A stretch of DNA of 41,578 nt from a virus, in the IMG/VR virus record IMGVR_UViG_3300003886_000017, positions 1-41,578 of that record, one strand, 5' to 3'. Both the position numbers and the translations under genes were made by a program. Positions 1-9,287 of this stretch are shown in pieces (the first letter of the stretch is position 1; every line of letters begins with the position of its first letter). The notes below the pieces were generated by a model. It did no database searches. It was given only the letters and a program-made list of their open reading frames with translations, and was not told the DNA's origin.

Positions 1-63
1 ATAAGAGTCAATAACTTGAAGAAGTTTAACGCAGAAAAAGATCCACATAGCCGGGAGGGTACT

Positions 64-186
64 ATGCAGATCAATTTTATAACACAAATGGAGTTCGTGG
101 GTGTCTATGCCACTGTTAGTATAATATGTATATTATTTATGTTTGTCAAGCTATACTATAAGTTGTACTATACTACGAAATCTTAA
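64..186 (+). CDS. Small predicted membrane protein (40 aa)
   Basis: I do not recognise this gene. It opens with ATG about six bases after a strong GGGAGGG ribosome site and encodes 40 residues. A hydrophobic stretch of about 18 residues (roughly 11-28, including VSIICILFMFV) is followed by a Lys/Tyr-rich tail, so it looks like a single-pass membrane peptide with a basic cytoplasmic end. The same frame is open all the way back to base 1, so it could instead be the end of a longer gene that enters from outside the window; the ribosome site favours the short form. It lies just before the late block. A small holin or superinfection-exclusion peptide would look like this, but nothing decides it. 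Confidence 0.5.
   Translation: MQINFITQMEFVGVYATVSIICILFMFVKLYYKLYYTTKS
143..171 (+). promoter_or_regulatory. Possible sigma-70 promoter for the late block
   Basis: TTGTCA (143-148) and TACTAT (166-171) are 17 bases apart, about 35 bases before the first well-defined late gene. The -35 box matches consensus at five of six positions, the -10 box less well. It lies inside the small membrane gene, and AT-rich sequence gives such matches by chance, so confidence is low. Confidence 0.25.
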
Positions 187-205
187 CCTATTAGAGGATT
201 AAATC

Positions 206-550
206 ATGGCTGGCTGGCAAGGACTTTATGACGATGTAATTGGTGTAACTTATGCACCACTTGGTACACCAATTCCAATTAGCAGGCGCACATTTATAGA
301 TATGCAGAAGCGTGGCAATTATGCTATCTCACAGAATTTACAGGATAGTGTTGGTGCACCAATGCTTACATTATCTACACGCGAAAATGTTCAGTACCTA
401 AATAATGATTTGGGTGGTAAGCGTACAATCGTTCCAAACAATGTTGTCAATGCTGTAACTGATGCACAATTACACGGTATTTTCGACACCAAAATTACTC
501 TTAATATGGTTGGTGATTCAAGTGGTAATGGCGGAGCACTATTCATATAA
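206..550 (+). CDS. Unknown protein before terminase (114 aa)
   Basis: I do not recognise a family. The start ATG follows AGAGGATTAA at good spacing. The 114 residues are soluble, without signal peptide or membrane segment, rich in Asn, Gly and Thr, and end in a Gly/Ser-rich stretch with a hydrophobic terminus. The composition resembles a small virion or head-decoration protein, and it lies at the head of the packaging/structural block, directly before another unknown gene and the small terminase. The role is inferred from position only. Confidence 0.6.
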   Translation: MAGWQGLYDDVIGVTYAPLGTPIPISRRTFIDMQKRGNYAISQNLQDSVGAPMLTLSTRENVQYLNNDLGGKRTIVPNNVVNAVTDAQLHGIFDTKITLNMVGDSSGNGGALFI

Positions 551-573
551 TTAAGTAAGTGTAGGAGCATAAA

Positions 574-1671
574 ATGGCTGGCGAAGCTGCTGCTTTTCGA
601 TCACTAACTCCAGAAGTGCAACAAAGAGTTGCTAGAAGAATGGTACAAGGAATCCCATCTAGTACGGCTTTTAGCAATGCACTTCGTGAGGCGCAAACAT
701 CAGATTTTGTTGCCAGAGATGCATTAAAAATTCATGATTCAATGGTTGAAGAATATAATAGTGGGCCAAGTATTAATGATACAATAAGCCAAGGAATCGA
801 ACCTACTCAGCCACAATTACCTATAGCTACACAACCTGCCCAAGAACAACCAAATTATCCCCAGCAACAACCAGGTCTACCACCAATCAATGAAAATCCA
901 ACACAAGGAAATGAGTTCCAAAGTGGCCAAGACAAATCTTTTACTGATATATTCACTGATAATCCAAAAACAACTGCAACTGTTACCGGTCTAGCTGCTG
1001 CTCCATTTGCGATGCGAGAATTTGTGAAGCGTAGACGCGCACAAACTCCTAATACTATTCCAGGTACACCATCAACTGAGGATTTAGCAAGTCAGGTTGA
1101 ATTTGCATTAACTGGTGGACAAGAAAAAGGTCAACTTGATTTACTTGATAATAGTGTTACTCCTAATAAACAACTACCGCCTGGTACACCAGAAATTGAT
1201 CCACGACAAGCAGATATGTTCGCTAATGGCGGTGATCCACGACAACAAAATCTTGCATTAGATCCCGAAATACCATCAATACCAAAGAAACGCACAACCA
1301 AAAAGAAGAAAGTTGCAAAAATTGCGGCTGATTTTGCTCTTGCCGATGAAATTCGCCCTAAAAGACGGCAACGAGAAAAAGGTGCGTCACGCTTTGTAGA
1401 TAAAGATGTTGATAAAACAGGTGAGATAAAAAGAGTAATCACTAATCCTGATGGGAGTAAGACAGCTGTAAATAAAGATCACAAGCGTTGGCGTGAAGTT
1501 ATAATCAGTGGCAGCAGTCGTAATAAAGATCAAAAAGTAATCATAGATGAAGTATCTGGACTGGTTTATGACGCTGAAGGATTTCAAGTTACTGGTGCAG
1601 AACGCTTGAGTAGATTAAAAAAGGTACTTAAAAGTAAAAAACTCGCTAATATCATAAAGGTTATATTCTGA
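574..1671 (+). CDS. Unknown Pro/Gln-rich protein with basic C-terminal half (365 aa)
   Basis: The start ATG follows TAGGAGCATAAA. The protein has distinct parts: an N-terminal helical region (about 1-65), a low-complexity Pro/Gln-rich linker (about 75-115), a short hydrophobic segment (TVTGLAAAPFAM, about 134-146) followed by basic residues, a Lys/Arg cluster near 235-250 (KKRTTKKKKVAK), and a basic C-terminal domain. No family is recognised. The basic tracts suggest DNA or RNA contact; a packaged DNA-binding protein or a packaging accessory are possibilities. It overlaps the small terminase gene by a TGATG stop/start, which points to translational coupling. Confidence 0.6.
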   Translation: MAGEAAAFRSLTPEVQQRVARRMVQGIPSSTAFSNALREAQTSDFVARDALKIHDSMVEEYNSGPSINDTISQGIEPTQPQLPIATQPAQEQPNYPQQQPGLPPINENPTQGNEFQSGQDKSFTDIFTDNPKTTATVTGLAAAPFAMREFVKRRRAQTPNTIPGTPSTEDLASQVEFALTGGQEKGQLDLLDNSVTPNKQLPPGTPEIDPRQADMFANGGDPRQQNLALDPEIPSIPKKRTTKKKKVAKIAADFALADEIRPKRRQREKGASRFVDKDVDKTGEIKRVITNPDGSKTAVNKDHKRWREVIISGSSRNKDQKVIIDEVSGLVYDAEGFQVTGAERLSRLKKVLKSKKLANIIKVIF

Positions 1672-2300
1672 TGGAGAATGCTGTACTAGAACTTCCTGAT
1701 GGAACATTAATTGATCCAACAAGTGGTAGGGTAATAAATCCTACACTAGAAGAAATCCGTGATGATGCGTTTATACAAATTCCGAGTGGAAGTGAAGCAA
1801 TTGCCTTAGTTACGACAACGCGTAGAAAGCTTTCTGATTTGCCTGATATTCCTGCAAGAATGAATACTATAAGTATTGTACTCACTTATCACATGTTCGG
1901 TCTTAGCGACGATGAAATAGCTATTGCATCTGGGCTTAAAGTTGAGCAGGTTACATCAATTAAACTTTTAGATGCTTTTGATAAAATGTTGGCGGCTGTT
2001 AGTAAGGGCATTCTTCGTGAAGATAAAGGCGAAGTACAAAGTATAATCGAAAATGCTGGTGTAACTGCTATTAATACTGTAAAAGGCATAATGGCTGATG
2101 GTGATGATGATAAAGTACGTTTAACTGCTGCAAAAGATATTCTTGATCGCGGTGGACACCGTGCTGCTGACATTTTAGAAATACGTGGTAAAATGGCCAA
2201 CACACTTAGAATTGAGCATGTTATCCGTAGTGATGATATGGAAGCACCAATAATTGATGTAACTCCTATAGAGGTAATTGAAAATGGCAACCGTAGTTAA
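1671..2300 (+). CDS. terS: Terminase small subunit-like protein (209 aa)
   Basis: Likely DNA-recognition subunit of the packaging motor. The N-terminal 60 residues are variable. Residues about 70-105 form a predicted helix-turn-helix of sigma-region-4 type (LSDDEIAIASGLKVEQV), the DNA-binding part usual in small terminases. A following helical segment (about 105-175) would serve oligomerisation. The start is fixed by the TGATG overlap with the previous gene. The large terminase follows two short steps downstream, the expected order. The family assignment comes from the HTH and the position rather than from a full-length match. Confidence 0.65.
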   Translation: MENAVLELPDGTLIDPTSGRVINPTLEEIRDDAFIQIPSGSEAIALVTTTRRKLSDLPDIPARMNTISIVLTYHMFGLSDDEIAIASGLKVEQVTSIKLLDAFDKMLAAVSKGILREDKGEVQSIIENAGVTAINTVKGIMADGDDDKVRLTAAKDILDRGGHRAADILEIRGKMANTLRIEHVIRSDDMEAPIIDVTPIEVIENGNRS

Positions 2301-2463
2301 TGTAGCATTTCCTGCAAATTCAACAAGTGCTGATGGTAACATCACAATTAAGCAGAGTATTGTTGATCCACAAATTGATACAATGAATACTGGTGGTACA
2401 ACTTTAATTGTTGGTGCTTTTCCTGCACTTGATGACCGTAATGCTGGCGTACCAAATGGCTGA
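2284..2463 (+). CDS. Small unknown protein between terminase genes (59 aa)
   Basis: A short gene starting at ATG 2284, preceded by AGAGGTAATTGAAA, inside the last bases of the small terminase gene, and ending in a TGA that overlaps the start of the large terminase (ATGGCTGA). The product is soluble, rich in Thr, Asn and Gly, and no family is recognised. Its good ribosome site and tight overlap with both neighbours support it as a real coupled gene. Its main effect may be to bring ribosomes to the large terminase start, which has no strong ribosome site of its own. Confidence 0.5.
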   Translation: MATVVNVAFPANSTSADGNITIKQSIVDPQIDTMNTGGTTLIVGAFPALDDRNAGVPNG

Positions 2464-4030
2464 AGTATTTAGAGTATACAGTAATTCACTACAAGAAAGG
2501 TTTGCACAATCGCGTAAAAAGGTGCAAATCTTTGGTGGTGGTTTTGCTAATGGTAAGACCGCAAATTCAGTAGTACAACGTATACTCCCAATTGCAAAAG
2601 ATTATCCTGGTGCAAATATACTGGTAGCTCGTGCAACATACCCAAAATTAAATGATACTATAAGAAAGGAATTCATAAAATGGTGTCCTAAGCAGTGGAT
2701 AAAAAGCTTCCCCAGAAGTGCAAATGGTTCTAATACATGTACACTTGTAAATGGTACAACAATAAACTTTCGTTATATACAGCAACAAGGTAAAAAAGAA
2801 GACGTATCAACATCTAACCTACTTTCTGCTACATATGATTTAATTGTTGTAGATCAAATGGAAGATCCTGAAATTGTTGAAAAGGATTTTGATGACTTAC
2901 TGGGGCGTCTTCGTGGTAATACTGAATACATTGGTGATGATGGATCAATGCCGAAAACTGGGCCACGTTGGTTTGTTATTACAATGAATCCTACGCGTAA
3001 TTGGTGTTATAAAAAGCTAATCAAGCCTCTACACCGTTACCAAAAAACCGGTATTGTTGATGATAATTTACTTTGTATTAGAGATTTAGAAAATCACCGC
3101 GCTATTCGCGATGAAAATGGTAAACCAACCTTACTGATTGATTTATACGAAGGCAGCACTTATGAGAATAAAGAGAATCTCGGCGCTGATTACATACAGG
3201 CTTTAGAGTCATCTTATCGGGGACAAATGCGTGATAGATTTCTATTAGGTTTATGGCACGCTTATGAAGGTCTTATTTACCCGCAGTTTGACGAAAGTAC
3301 CCATTTAGTAAATCGTGCTGTGGCTGAAAAATATTTAGATAGCATTAAAAATCAAGGTTATGTTATTAATTGGATTGAAGGATATGATTATGGTATTGCC
3401 GCTCAGTCATGTTATTTACACGGTTTTGCTGATAATGCAGGCAATGTAATTATCATTGATGGGTTTTATAAAAAAGAATATCCGCCTGATGAGCAGATTA
3501 GAGATGTTAAAGCTATCAGAAATAAATATGATACGCCTAATAATAGTTGTGTAGATGCCGATCCAGCTATTTTCAGACGCGGCCCTGGTGGTAGAAATAT
3601 TGTTGGTAGAAGTGTAGCTGATATACTATGGGATCATGGTGAAGGTTTTATGACACGGCGTGGTAACAGTAGTATTGTTAATGGTATTACAAAGGTACAG
3701 GGATATCTTGCAACAGTAGAAATGCATCGTAATCCATTCACAAATAACTACGGCGCACCACATATATACTTCGTTGATGATCTTGAATTTATTGCTGATG
3801 AATTTAATGCTTATATGTGGAACATGCCAAATCAAGGTACAGATCGTGAAGACAAACCTAAATTAGGTCAAAAAGATCATGCGCTTGATGTGATAAAATA
3901 TATGCTTTCACGTAGACCAAAACTTAGTACACTATTAAATGCTAATACAGGTGAGCGTGTACCTGATACAACTGTTTGGCAAGAAGTTGATGATACTCCA
4001 CAAAGGGTAAGTGCATATAGATATGGTTGA
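2456..4030 (+). CDS. terL: Terminase large subunit (524 aa)
   Basis: Motor ATPase and headful/cos nuclease that drives DNA into the prohead. Using ATG 2456, the Walker A loop is GGGFANGKT (27-35) and Walker B is DLIVVDQME (128-136) with the catalytic Glu at 136. The C-terminal half has the RNase H-like nuclease fold with acidic residues in GYDYGIA and CVDADPA. Length is normal for the family. An earlier in-frame start at 2408 would add 16 hydrophobic residues without a ribosome site, so I prefer 2456, which overlaps the previous stop. The gene overlaps the portal start in the same ATGnnTGA pattern. Confidence 0.92.
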   Translation: MAEVFRVYSNSLQERFAQSRKKVQIFGGGFANGKTANSVVQRILPIAKDYPGANILVARATYPKLNDTIRKEFIKWCPKQWIKSFPRSANGSNTCTLVNGTTINFRYIQQQGKKEDVSTSNLLSATYDLIVVDQMEDPEIVEKDFDDLLGRLRGNTEYIGDDGSMPKTGPRWFVITMNPTRNWCYKKLIKPLHRYQKTGIVDDNLLCIRDLENHRAIRDENGKPTLLIDLYEGSTYENKENLGADYIQALESSYRGQMRDRFLLGLWHAYEGLIYPQFDESTHLVNRAVAEKYLDSIKNQGYVINWIEGYDYGIAAQSCYLHGFADNAGNVIIIDGFYKKEYPPDEQIRDVKAIRNKYDTPNNSCVDADPAIFRRGPGGRNIVGRSVADILWDHGEGFMTRRGNSSIVNGITKVQGYLATVEMHRNPFTNNYGAPHIYFVDDLEFIADEFNAYMWNMPNQGTDREDKPKLGQKDHALDVIKYMLSRRPKLSTLLNANTGERVPDTTVWQEVDDTPQRVSAYRYG

Positions 4031-6182
4031 TTCCGCAGACGCAATTGCAAATAACAAAGACCTCGAACGTAGCTTAGAGAAGGGCGGTGTGCCTCGCGCT
4101 AAGCAGAAGGTAACATTTACACCTAGTTATCAGGTTATTGGTACTGATAGTAAAATTCCTGTAAGCAGTTCCCACGGTAAGTTGTGGAAAAGTCGTATGC
4201 AAGCTGCAATGGCAAAACGCATAAATAATAACGAGTTGGAATCCTGGCATGAAGCCGTTAAGTATTATAAACATGATCAGTTGGATTTTCGGGCTGAAGG
4301 TGCAGACGTAAGTGGAAATGAACCAATATCACGCAAGTATGGTAGGCATTTTAGGGAGACAGAAAATATTGTATTTGCTAATACATCTGCACTTGTCCCA
4401 GCAATCTACTCAAAAAATCCAAACATTGAAGTTACGGTTGTAAACAACAAAAGTAAGGATCTAGCTCTTGTAAGTGAACGCTTAATTAATGTTCTACTGT
4501 CAAAACGTGCAAGTCCCGGCGTAAATTTAAAGCCTAAAGCACGACGAAGTGTTGTTTCAACAGCACTGAAGAATATTGCTTATATAGAAACAGGTTACAC
4601 ATTTAAGAAGGATTCATCCCAACAAGCTGTAGAAGAAATGACGCAGCTTGCAGCAGATTTACAAAATGCTAAAACACCACAAGAAGTTGAAAAGGTTGAA
4701 GGCAAACTTACTGCTATGGAAGAAAAAATTGATCTTCTTCGTCCAAGTGGGCCATGGTGTAAATTCCGTAGACCAGAGCAAATACTTCGTGATTCTGATA
4801 GTGAAAGTGAAGAGCTAAGTGATTGTAAGTGGATAATGATATGGGAATATGTAGCTACTTCATGGTTGGAAGCTGTCTTTTTCGACGATAGCAAAGGTAA
4901 CTGTGCAAAATCTATTTATAAACCAACACATGTACTTAATGCAAGTAGTGATGGCCGAAATGATGCTGAAGGTGAGATAGATACATTTACTTTACTCGGC
5001 GATGATAATCAAGCTACAGGTTCAGAGTATGGCTATGATGATGAAGTTTCATATAAAAAAGCACAGCGCACAAAAGTGTATTATGTTTGGGATAAAGTTA
5101 CCCGACGTATTTATATGTATAATAGTGGCGATTGGACGTGGCCTATTTGGGTTTGGGATGATTATTTACATTTTGATACATTCTTTCCACTATCCCAACT
5201 TGTTTTTTATGCTGACCCAGAAGAAGGTATTGCAAAAGGTGAGGTAGTTTATTACCTGGATCAACAAGACGCGATTAATGAAATCAATAGTGAATTCCGC
5301 TTTGCTCGCCAACAAGCAAAAAATAATATTGTATATGACAAAAACCGTGGCAATAAAGAAGATGTAGAAAAGCTTATAAAAGGTGATGAAGCTGTCGCAG
5401 TCGGTATTGATGTACCAGAAGGTTATACCTTAAAAGATACAATACAAAGTATACTACCACCAAGTATGCAATATGCTGAATTATTTGATAAACGCACACA
5501 ATATGATGCAATTGATCGTATTTCATCTATTACAGGTGTAATGCGTGGATCTGAATTTAAAACGAATACAACTAATCAAGCAATTAATCAGTATACCAAT
5601 TCAACACAGAATCGGCTGGATGAGAAAATAGATGCTATTGAAGATTACATCGGTGATATTGGTTGGAAAATACTACAACTTTGTATTCAATTTATGGGTC
5701 GGGAACAGGTAATAGCACTTATTGGTGAGCGCGGCGCTGCTTGGGTGAATATGAATCCTCAGGATATACAGGCTAATGTGCAAATGCGCGTTCTTGGTGG
5801 TAGTAGTATAAAGCCTACATCACAGATTAAAAAGCAAATGGCTTTAGAAGTTGGCCAGGTACTCGGACAATTTGTAAATGCTGCACCACAAGCTGTAACA
5901 AATATAATGCTGAAGGTATTTTCAACTGCATTTGAAGAAATTGTTATTACAGAGGAAGATTGGACAAGTATTGCACAAAGTGTAGCGCAACCTGCCCAAC
6001 AATCAGGACAGGGTACATCCCAAGATGGTAAAGGTGATAATATTGAGCAAGTTATCAGTAAGTTACCTCCTGATGCTCAACAAGCTGTACAACAAGCAAT
6101 ACAAAAAGGTGTTCCACCTGATGTTGCTGTGCAGAAAGTTATTGGAATGTTACAGGGTGGGCAAGAACCACCACAACAATAG
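4023..6182 (+). CDS. Portal protein, P22-like size (719 aa)
   Basis: Dodecameric ring at the unique capsid vertex through which DNA enters and leaves. Length is close to the P22 portal (725 aa) and larger than siphovirus portals. It has the expected mix: an N-terminal wing domain, a central region with a long coiled-coil helix (about 200-235, LAADLQNAKTPQEVEKVEG), a crown-side domain, and a Gln-rich C-terminal helical tail (about 650-719), like the barrel of P22-type portals. The start overlaps the terminase stop (ATGGTTGA); a GTG at 4011 is an alternative. It lies directly before scaffold and capsid, the canonical order. Confidence 0.85.
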   Translation: MVDSADAIANNKDLERSLEKGGVPRAKQKVTFTPSYQVIGTDSKIPVSSSHGKLWKSRMQAAMAKRINNNELESWHEAVKYYKHDQLDFRAEGADVSGNEPISRKYGRHFRETENIVFANTSALVPAIYSKNPNIEVTVVNNKSKDLALVSERLINVLLSKRASPGVNLKPKARRSVVSTALKNIAYIETGYTFKKDSSQQAVEEMTQLAADLQNAKTPQEVEKVEGKLTAMEEKIDLLRPSGPWCKFRRPEQILRDSDSESEELSDCKWIMIWEYVATSWLEAVFFDDSKGNCAKSIYKPTHVLNASSDGRNDAEGEIDTFTLLGDDNQATGSEYGYDDEVSYKKAQRTKVYYVWDKVTRRIYMYNSGDWTWPIWVWDDYLHFDTFFPLSQLVFYADPEEGIAKGEVVYYLDQQDAINEINSEFRFARQQAKNNIVYDKNRGNKEDVEKLIKGDEAVAVGIDVPEGYTLKDTIQSILPPSMQYAELFDKRTQYDAIDRISSITGVMRGSEFKTNTTNQAINQYTNSTQNRLDEKIDAIEDYIGDIGWKILQLCIQFMGREQVIALIGERGAAWVNMNPQDIQANVQMRVLGGSSIKPTSQIKKQMALEVGQVLGQFVNAAPQAVTNIMLKVFSTAFEEIVITEEDWTSIAQSVAQPAQQSGQGTSQDGKGDNIEQVISKLPPDAQQAVQQAIQKGVPPDVAVQKVIGMLQGGQEPPQQ

Positions 6183-6191
6183 GAGAGTAAA

Positions 6192-7292
6192 ATGTTTATA
6201 GATGATGATGATACTGTTGATGATGTAGTAGCAAAGCATATTAAATTTGCTGAAGATAATGCTGCTGATGATCCTGAATTTACCGCTGATGCAGCTGTTA
6301 GCGATGATAATGATGATGATAATAGTGCTGAGGATACCAAAAATGCGCTTACGACAGAAATACCAACGGAAACCGTTGGTGAGGGAGATCCCGATGCAGC
6401 TACAACTGACAATACCACTGGCGAAAGCACTGGAGAAAACGAAGGCACACAACAAGAACTTACCCAAACAACAACAAAGCCTGTTCCTACCAACAAAACT
6501 ACTGCCGACGCAGAAGGAAACTTTGTAGACGCAGAAGGTAAAATCATTGCTCGTGCTGGTTCTGAGCGCAGAATGTACGAAAGATTGCAGCGTTCAGAAC
6601 GTAGTGCACAGTTTTTTGAAGGTGAAGTTACTCGTTTACAACAGGAAAGTGAGCAAGTTAAGGCACTTAATGGTATGCCAGCAAAATATAACCTCAATGA
6701 ACAGGAAATTGGCCTTGGTTTGCAGATTATTGACCAATTGAAGACAAATCCTGTTGAAGCTGGCAGATGGATATTGCAAGAAGTAATGAAAAATGGTTAT
6801 AATCTACAACAGATACTTGGTGAAGTAGAAGGCGTTCCATCTTCATCAATGGATATGGGAGCAGTTACGCGTATAATCCAGGAACAACTTCAGCCGATTA
6901 CATCGAAGTTTCAGGAACAGGAGAGTGCAACACAAACTGAAACTGATAACCAGAGAAATGCTGAAAGATTTATAGCAACACATGAGTATGCGGATGTTCA
7001 CCTTGATCCAATTGTAAATCTTATGAAACAAAATCCTCAAATGTCATCAGAGAGAGCATATTTTGAGGTAAGGCAGTATGCGCAAGCAAATAGCCTTGAT
7101 TTTAGTCAACCACTTGGCCCACAAATTGAAGCAAGGCGCAATACAGGGTCTAATGTACAAAATCAGCCTAACCGTGCAATGCCTAATGGTACTGCAACGA
7201 GTACGACAGAGACTCAACAGCCAGCAACATCTAGTGCTGATGATGATTGGGATTCTATTATCAATCAATCAATGTCTGATGCAGGTATGTAA
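6192..7292 (+). CDS. Capsid scaffolding protein (366 aa)
   Basis: Probable internal scaffold that shapes the prohead and leaves before packaging. The start follows TAGGAGAGTAAA. The first 100 residues are very acidic (Asp/Glu runs such as DDDDTVDD), the middle is predicted helical and coiled-coil (about 120-260, rich in Gln, Glu and Leu), and the C-terminus is Gln/Thr/Ser-rich. This composition and the position between portal and major capsid protein are typical of phage scaffolds. No protease motif is seen. The call rests on composition and gene order, not on sequence identity. Confidence 0.8.
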   Translation: MFIDDDDTVDDVVAKHIKFAEDNAADDPEFTADAAVSDDNDDDNSAEDTKNALTTEIPTETVGEGDPDAATTDNTTGESTGENEGTQQELTQTTTKPVPTNKTTADAEGNFVDAEGKIIARAGSERRMYERLQRSERSAQFFEGEVTRLQQESEQVKALNGMPAKYNLNEQEIGLGLQIIDQLKTNPVEAGRWILQEVMKNGYNLQQILGEVEGVPSSSMDMGAVTRIIQEQLQPITSKFQEQESATQTETDNQRNAERFIATHEYADVHLDPIVNLMKQNPQMSSERAYFEVRQYAQANSLDFSQPLGPQIEARRNTGSNVQNQPNRAMPNGTATSTTETQQPATSSADDDWDSIINQSMSDAGM

Positions 7293-7322
7293 TACTTCTG
7301 TTAGGCAGAGCGAGGAACTAAA

Positions 7323-8285
7323 ATGGCTAGTACAACAATTGCTACCGTATTACATTCCACTCTCACGAAAAGTCGTAAGAAGCTGATTTTGGCAAGCATT
7401 AAAAGTAATGCTCTGCAAGCCTGGGCATTTGCGACCAATCGTGTTGAGTATGAAGACGGTGGTCACGAAATAACAAACCCGCTAACTATCGGGCGTAACC
7501 CAAATGTAACCAGTTATGAATACTATGATACTTTGCCTATGGCACAGACAGATGAATTCACAACTGCTACATATGATTGGTCACGTGTTGCGGGTAGTTT
7601 AATTATTTCCGATCAGGAACAGGATGAGAATACTGGACGTGCTGCAATTTTCAAATTGCTTAAAGGCAAGATGGAAGTTCTAGAGGAAAGTATTAAAGAG
7701 AAATTCTCTACCTATCTATATGGTGCTGGTGCGGGTAAAGATCCTTTGGGACTTGCTGCATTAATACCAGATGATCCTACCTTGGGAACACTTGGTGGCA
7801 TTAATCGTGCTGCTGAGACACAATGGCGCACATCTTCTTACGATTTCTCTTTGGCTGTACTTGATCAGACAAACGTAGAAGAGGCATTTGATGATGTAAT
7901 GTTGGATTTAACAATGAAAGGTCAAAAGCCTGACATTATTATTGCTGGCAGAAACATTATACGAGTTTATCGTGCAGCTGCAAGAGATAAAATTACTTTT
8001 GCTCTTTCTGATACAAAGAATGGCAGCAGAATGGTTGATCTCGGTTTTGGTGGTGTTTCTTTTAACAACATTCCTATGGTTTATGATGAGGATTGTGGCG
8101 TTGATAAAGCATATTTTATTAATTCCAGGTTCCTTCGTTTGCATATTCTAAAGCATGTCAATATGAAGCTGAAGAAACTTGCGGCACCATGGACACAGGA
8201 TGCAATTGGTCGCCGTGTTGTTTGGCAAGGGCAGTGGTGCTTATGGAAGGCATACAGAACTCACGCTGTTGTCATTAGAGCATAA
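7323..8285 (+). CDS. Major capsid protein (320 aa)
   Basis: The shell subunit, expected to adopt the HK97 fold. The start follows a GAGGAACTAAA ribosome site. Features of environmental podovirus coat proteins are visible: an N-terminal helical region, KDPLGLAALIPD followed by GTLGGINRA (about 138-160), and a C-terminal half with alternating strands ending in a hydrophobic strand. It follows the scaffold and is itself followed by a strong intrinsic terminator, as expected for the most heavily expressed late gene. I am sure of the role and less sure of the exact family. Confidence 0.88.
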   Translation: MASTTIATVLHSTLTKSRKKLILASIKSNALQAWAFATNRVEYEDGGHEITNPLTIGRNPNVTSYEYYDTLPMAQTDEFTTATYDWSRVAGSLIISDQEQDENTGRAAIFKLLKGKMEVLEESIKEKFSTYLYGAGAGKDPLGLAALIPDDPTLGTLGGINRAAETQWRTSSYDFSLAVLDQTNVEEAFDDVMLDLTMKGQKPDIIIAGRNIIRVYRAAARDKITFALSDTKNGSRMVDLGFGGVSFNNIPMVYDEDCGVDKAYFINSRFLRLHILKHVNMKLKKLAAPWTQDAIGRRVVWQGQWCLWKAYRTHAVVIRA

Positions 8286-8306
8286 GTTGTGATCATGTAG
8301 TAATAG

Positions 8307-8337
8307 GGGTTACATTCAACTGAGTGTAACCCTTTTT
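8307..8337 (+). terminator. Rho-independent terminator after capsid gene
   Basis: GGGTTACATTCA (8307-8318) pairs with TGAGTGTAACCC (8321-8332); about eleven base pairs can form around a four-base loop, followed at once by TTTTT. This is a classical intrinsic terminator, 21 bases after the capsid stop. It probably lets some transcripts read on, since no obvious promoter follows and the next genes run in the same direction. Confidence 0.9.
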
Positions 8338-8359
8338 AATTAAATTATGGAGAGTAATT

Positions 8360-8686
8360 ATGCAACAGAATGTTAAACCAGCATTTGAAGTAGAAATTCT
8401 TGAAGGAACTATTCCTCGGCAAGTGGTTAAAATGGTTGACGGCGAAATGAGCACTGAAATCATCGATGAACCACGCGGTTATATGGTTTACTTTCCCTCA
8501 GGACATTCAATAAGAGTTCGTAACCACAAAGATTTGGTTTCACTTGGATTTGAAAAAGCACCTAATCTGGTTGATATGGATAACGGTGATGAATTAACTC
8601 TACATTCACATAGAAGTTTAAAATCTGAAGTTGAACGTAAAACTAAACCAACTAGAGCAAAAAAGCAGGAGTTGAAAGATGAATGA
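8360..8686 (+). CDS. Unknown small protein after capsid (108 aa)
   Basis: The start follows ATGGAGAGTAATT, a strong ribosome site. The first 80 residues look like a compact beta-rich domain (FEVEILEGTIPR, YMVYFPSGHSIRVR), and the last 25 are Lys/Glu-rich and probably disordered. No family is recognised. It is the first gene after the capsid terminator and overlaps the next gene (ATGAATGA), so the two are probably translated together. A head-completion or minor decoration role is plausible from position only. Confidence 0.65.
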   Translation: MQQNVKPAFEVEILEGTIPRQVVKMVDGEMSTEIIDEPRGYMVYFPSGHSIRVRNHKDLVSLGFEKAPNLVDMDNGDELTLHSHRSLKSEVERKTKPTRAKKQELKDE

Positions 8687-9215
8687 ATCACCGAAACAAC
8701 TAGGTAATTTGAATTGTGGTAGTCGCACACCTAATCTATCTCCAGGTGGAGCACCCAATGTAGATAATAATACATATGCGTACTCATGGGATGTAGATAA
8801 GGACAAACTTGAAATTACTACAGCAGTTGTAGCAATTGGTATACCTACTAAATCACCTTGTGGGCAGAACATTATTTATAGTGCTGCTGCAACAGCGATT
8901 GGTCGTGATTATCTCGGCCAGATTATGACTGAAACAGTTGCATTAGCGGGTGCCGGTAAAAAAGCATTTGCAGTTGTTAGTTCCATAAGTGCGGGTACAG
9001 CTACATGGGGAGATGAATACGGACTTCCTTATGCAGGAGCAAGTACAACTGATGCAGCCGGAGCAATTACAGCAGCAGATGTCAATGTAGCAACAGCAAC
9101 CACTGGCGATGTTCGTGGAACAGTAAACTTTACGGCTAATCCCGATGGATTAACAGATAAATCATTTACTTATTCATGCAATAGTGGTGACTTACATGGT
9201 GTTGTTCAGTTCTAA
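8679..9215 (+). CDS. Probable head decoration or minor structural protein (178 aa)
   Basis: No family is recognised with certainty. The 178 residues have an N-terminal Asn/Pro/Gly-rich segment, a central Ala/Thr-rich region with small residues (about 60-140), and a beta-rich C-terminus ending in Phe. The low charge and high Ala, Thr and Gly content are common in virion surface proteins. The start overlaps the previous stop. It is followed by a 72-base gap holding a short hairpin (9241-9263) before the adaptor gene. The structural role is inferred from composition and position. Confidence 0.6.
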   Translation: MNESPKQLGNLNCGSRTPNLSPGGAPNVDNNTYAYSWDVDKDKLEITTAVVAIGIPTKSPCGQNIIYSAAATAIGRDYLGQIMTETVALAGAGKKAFAVVSSISAGTATWGDEYGLPYAGASTTDAAGAITAADVNVATATTGDVRGTVNFTANPDGLTDKSFTYSCNSGDLHGVVQF

Positions 9216-9287
9216 CTCTCTACGGAGATGCTTGGATGACGGGAAGGTCGCTCTCCCCTTCCCTGATTCCTCTTCGGAGATAATACA

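Noticed and set aside
6077-6697. A 206-residue minus-strand Ser/Val/Leu-rich frame opposite the scaffold gene
   Set aside because: It is the mirror of the acidic Asp/Ala/Thr codon runs in the scaffold gene and spans two plus-strand genes.
9241-9263. Hairpin GGGAAGG/CCTTCCC considered as a terminator
   Set aside because: A seven-pair stem exists but is not followed by a T run; it precedes a co-directional gene closely, so at most an RNA structure.
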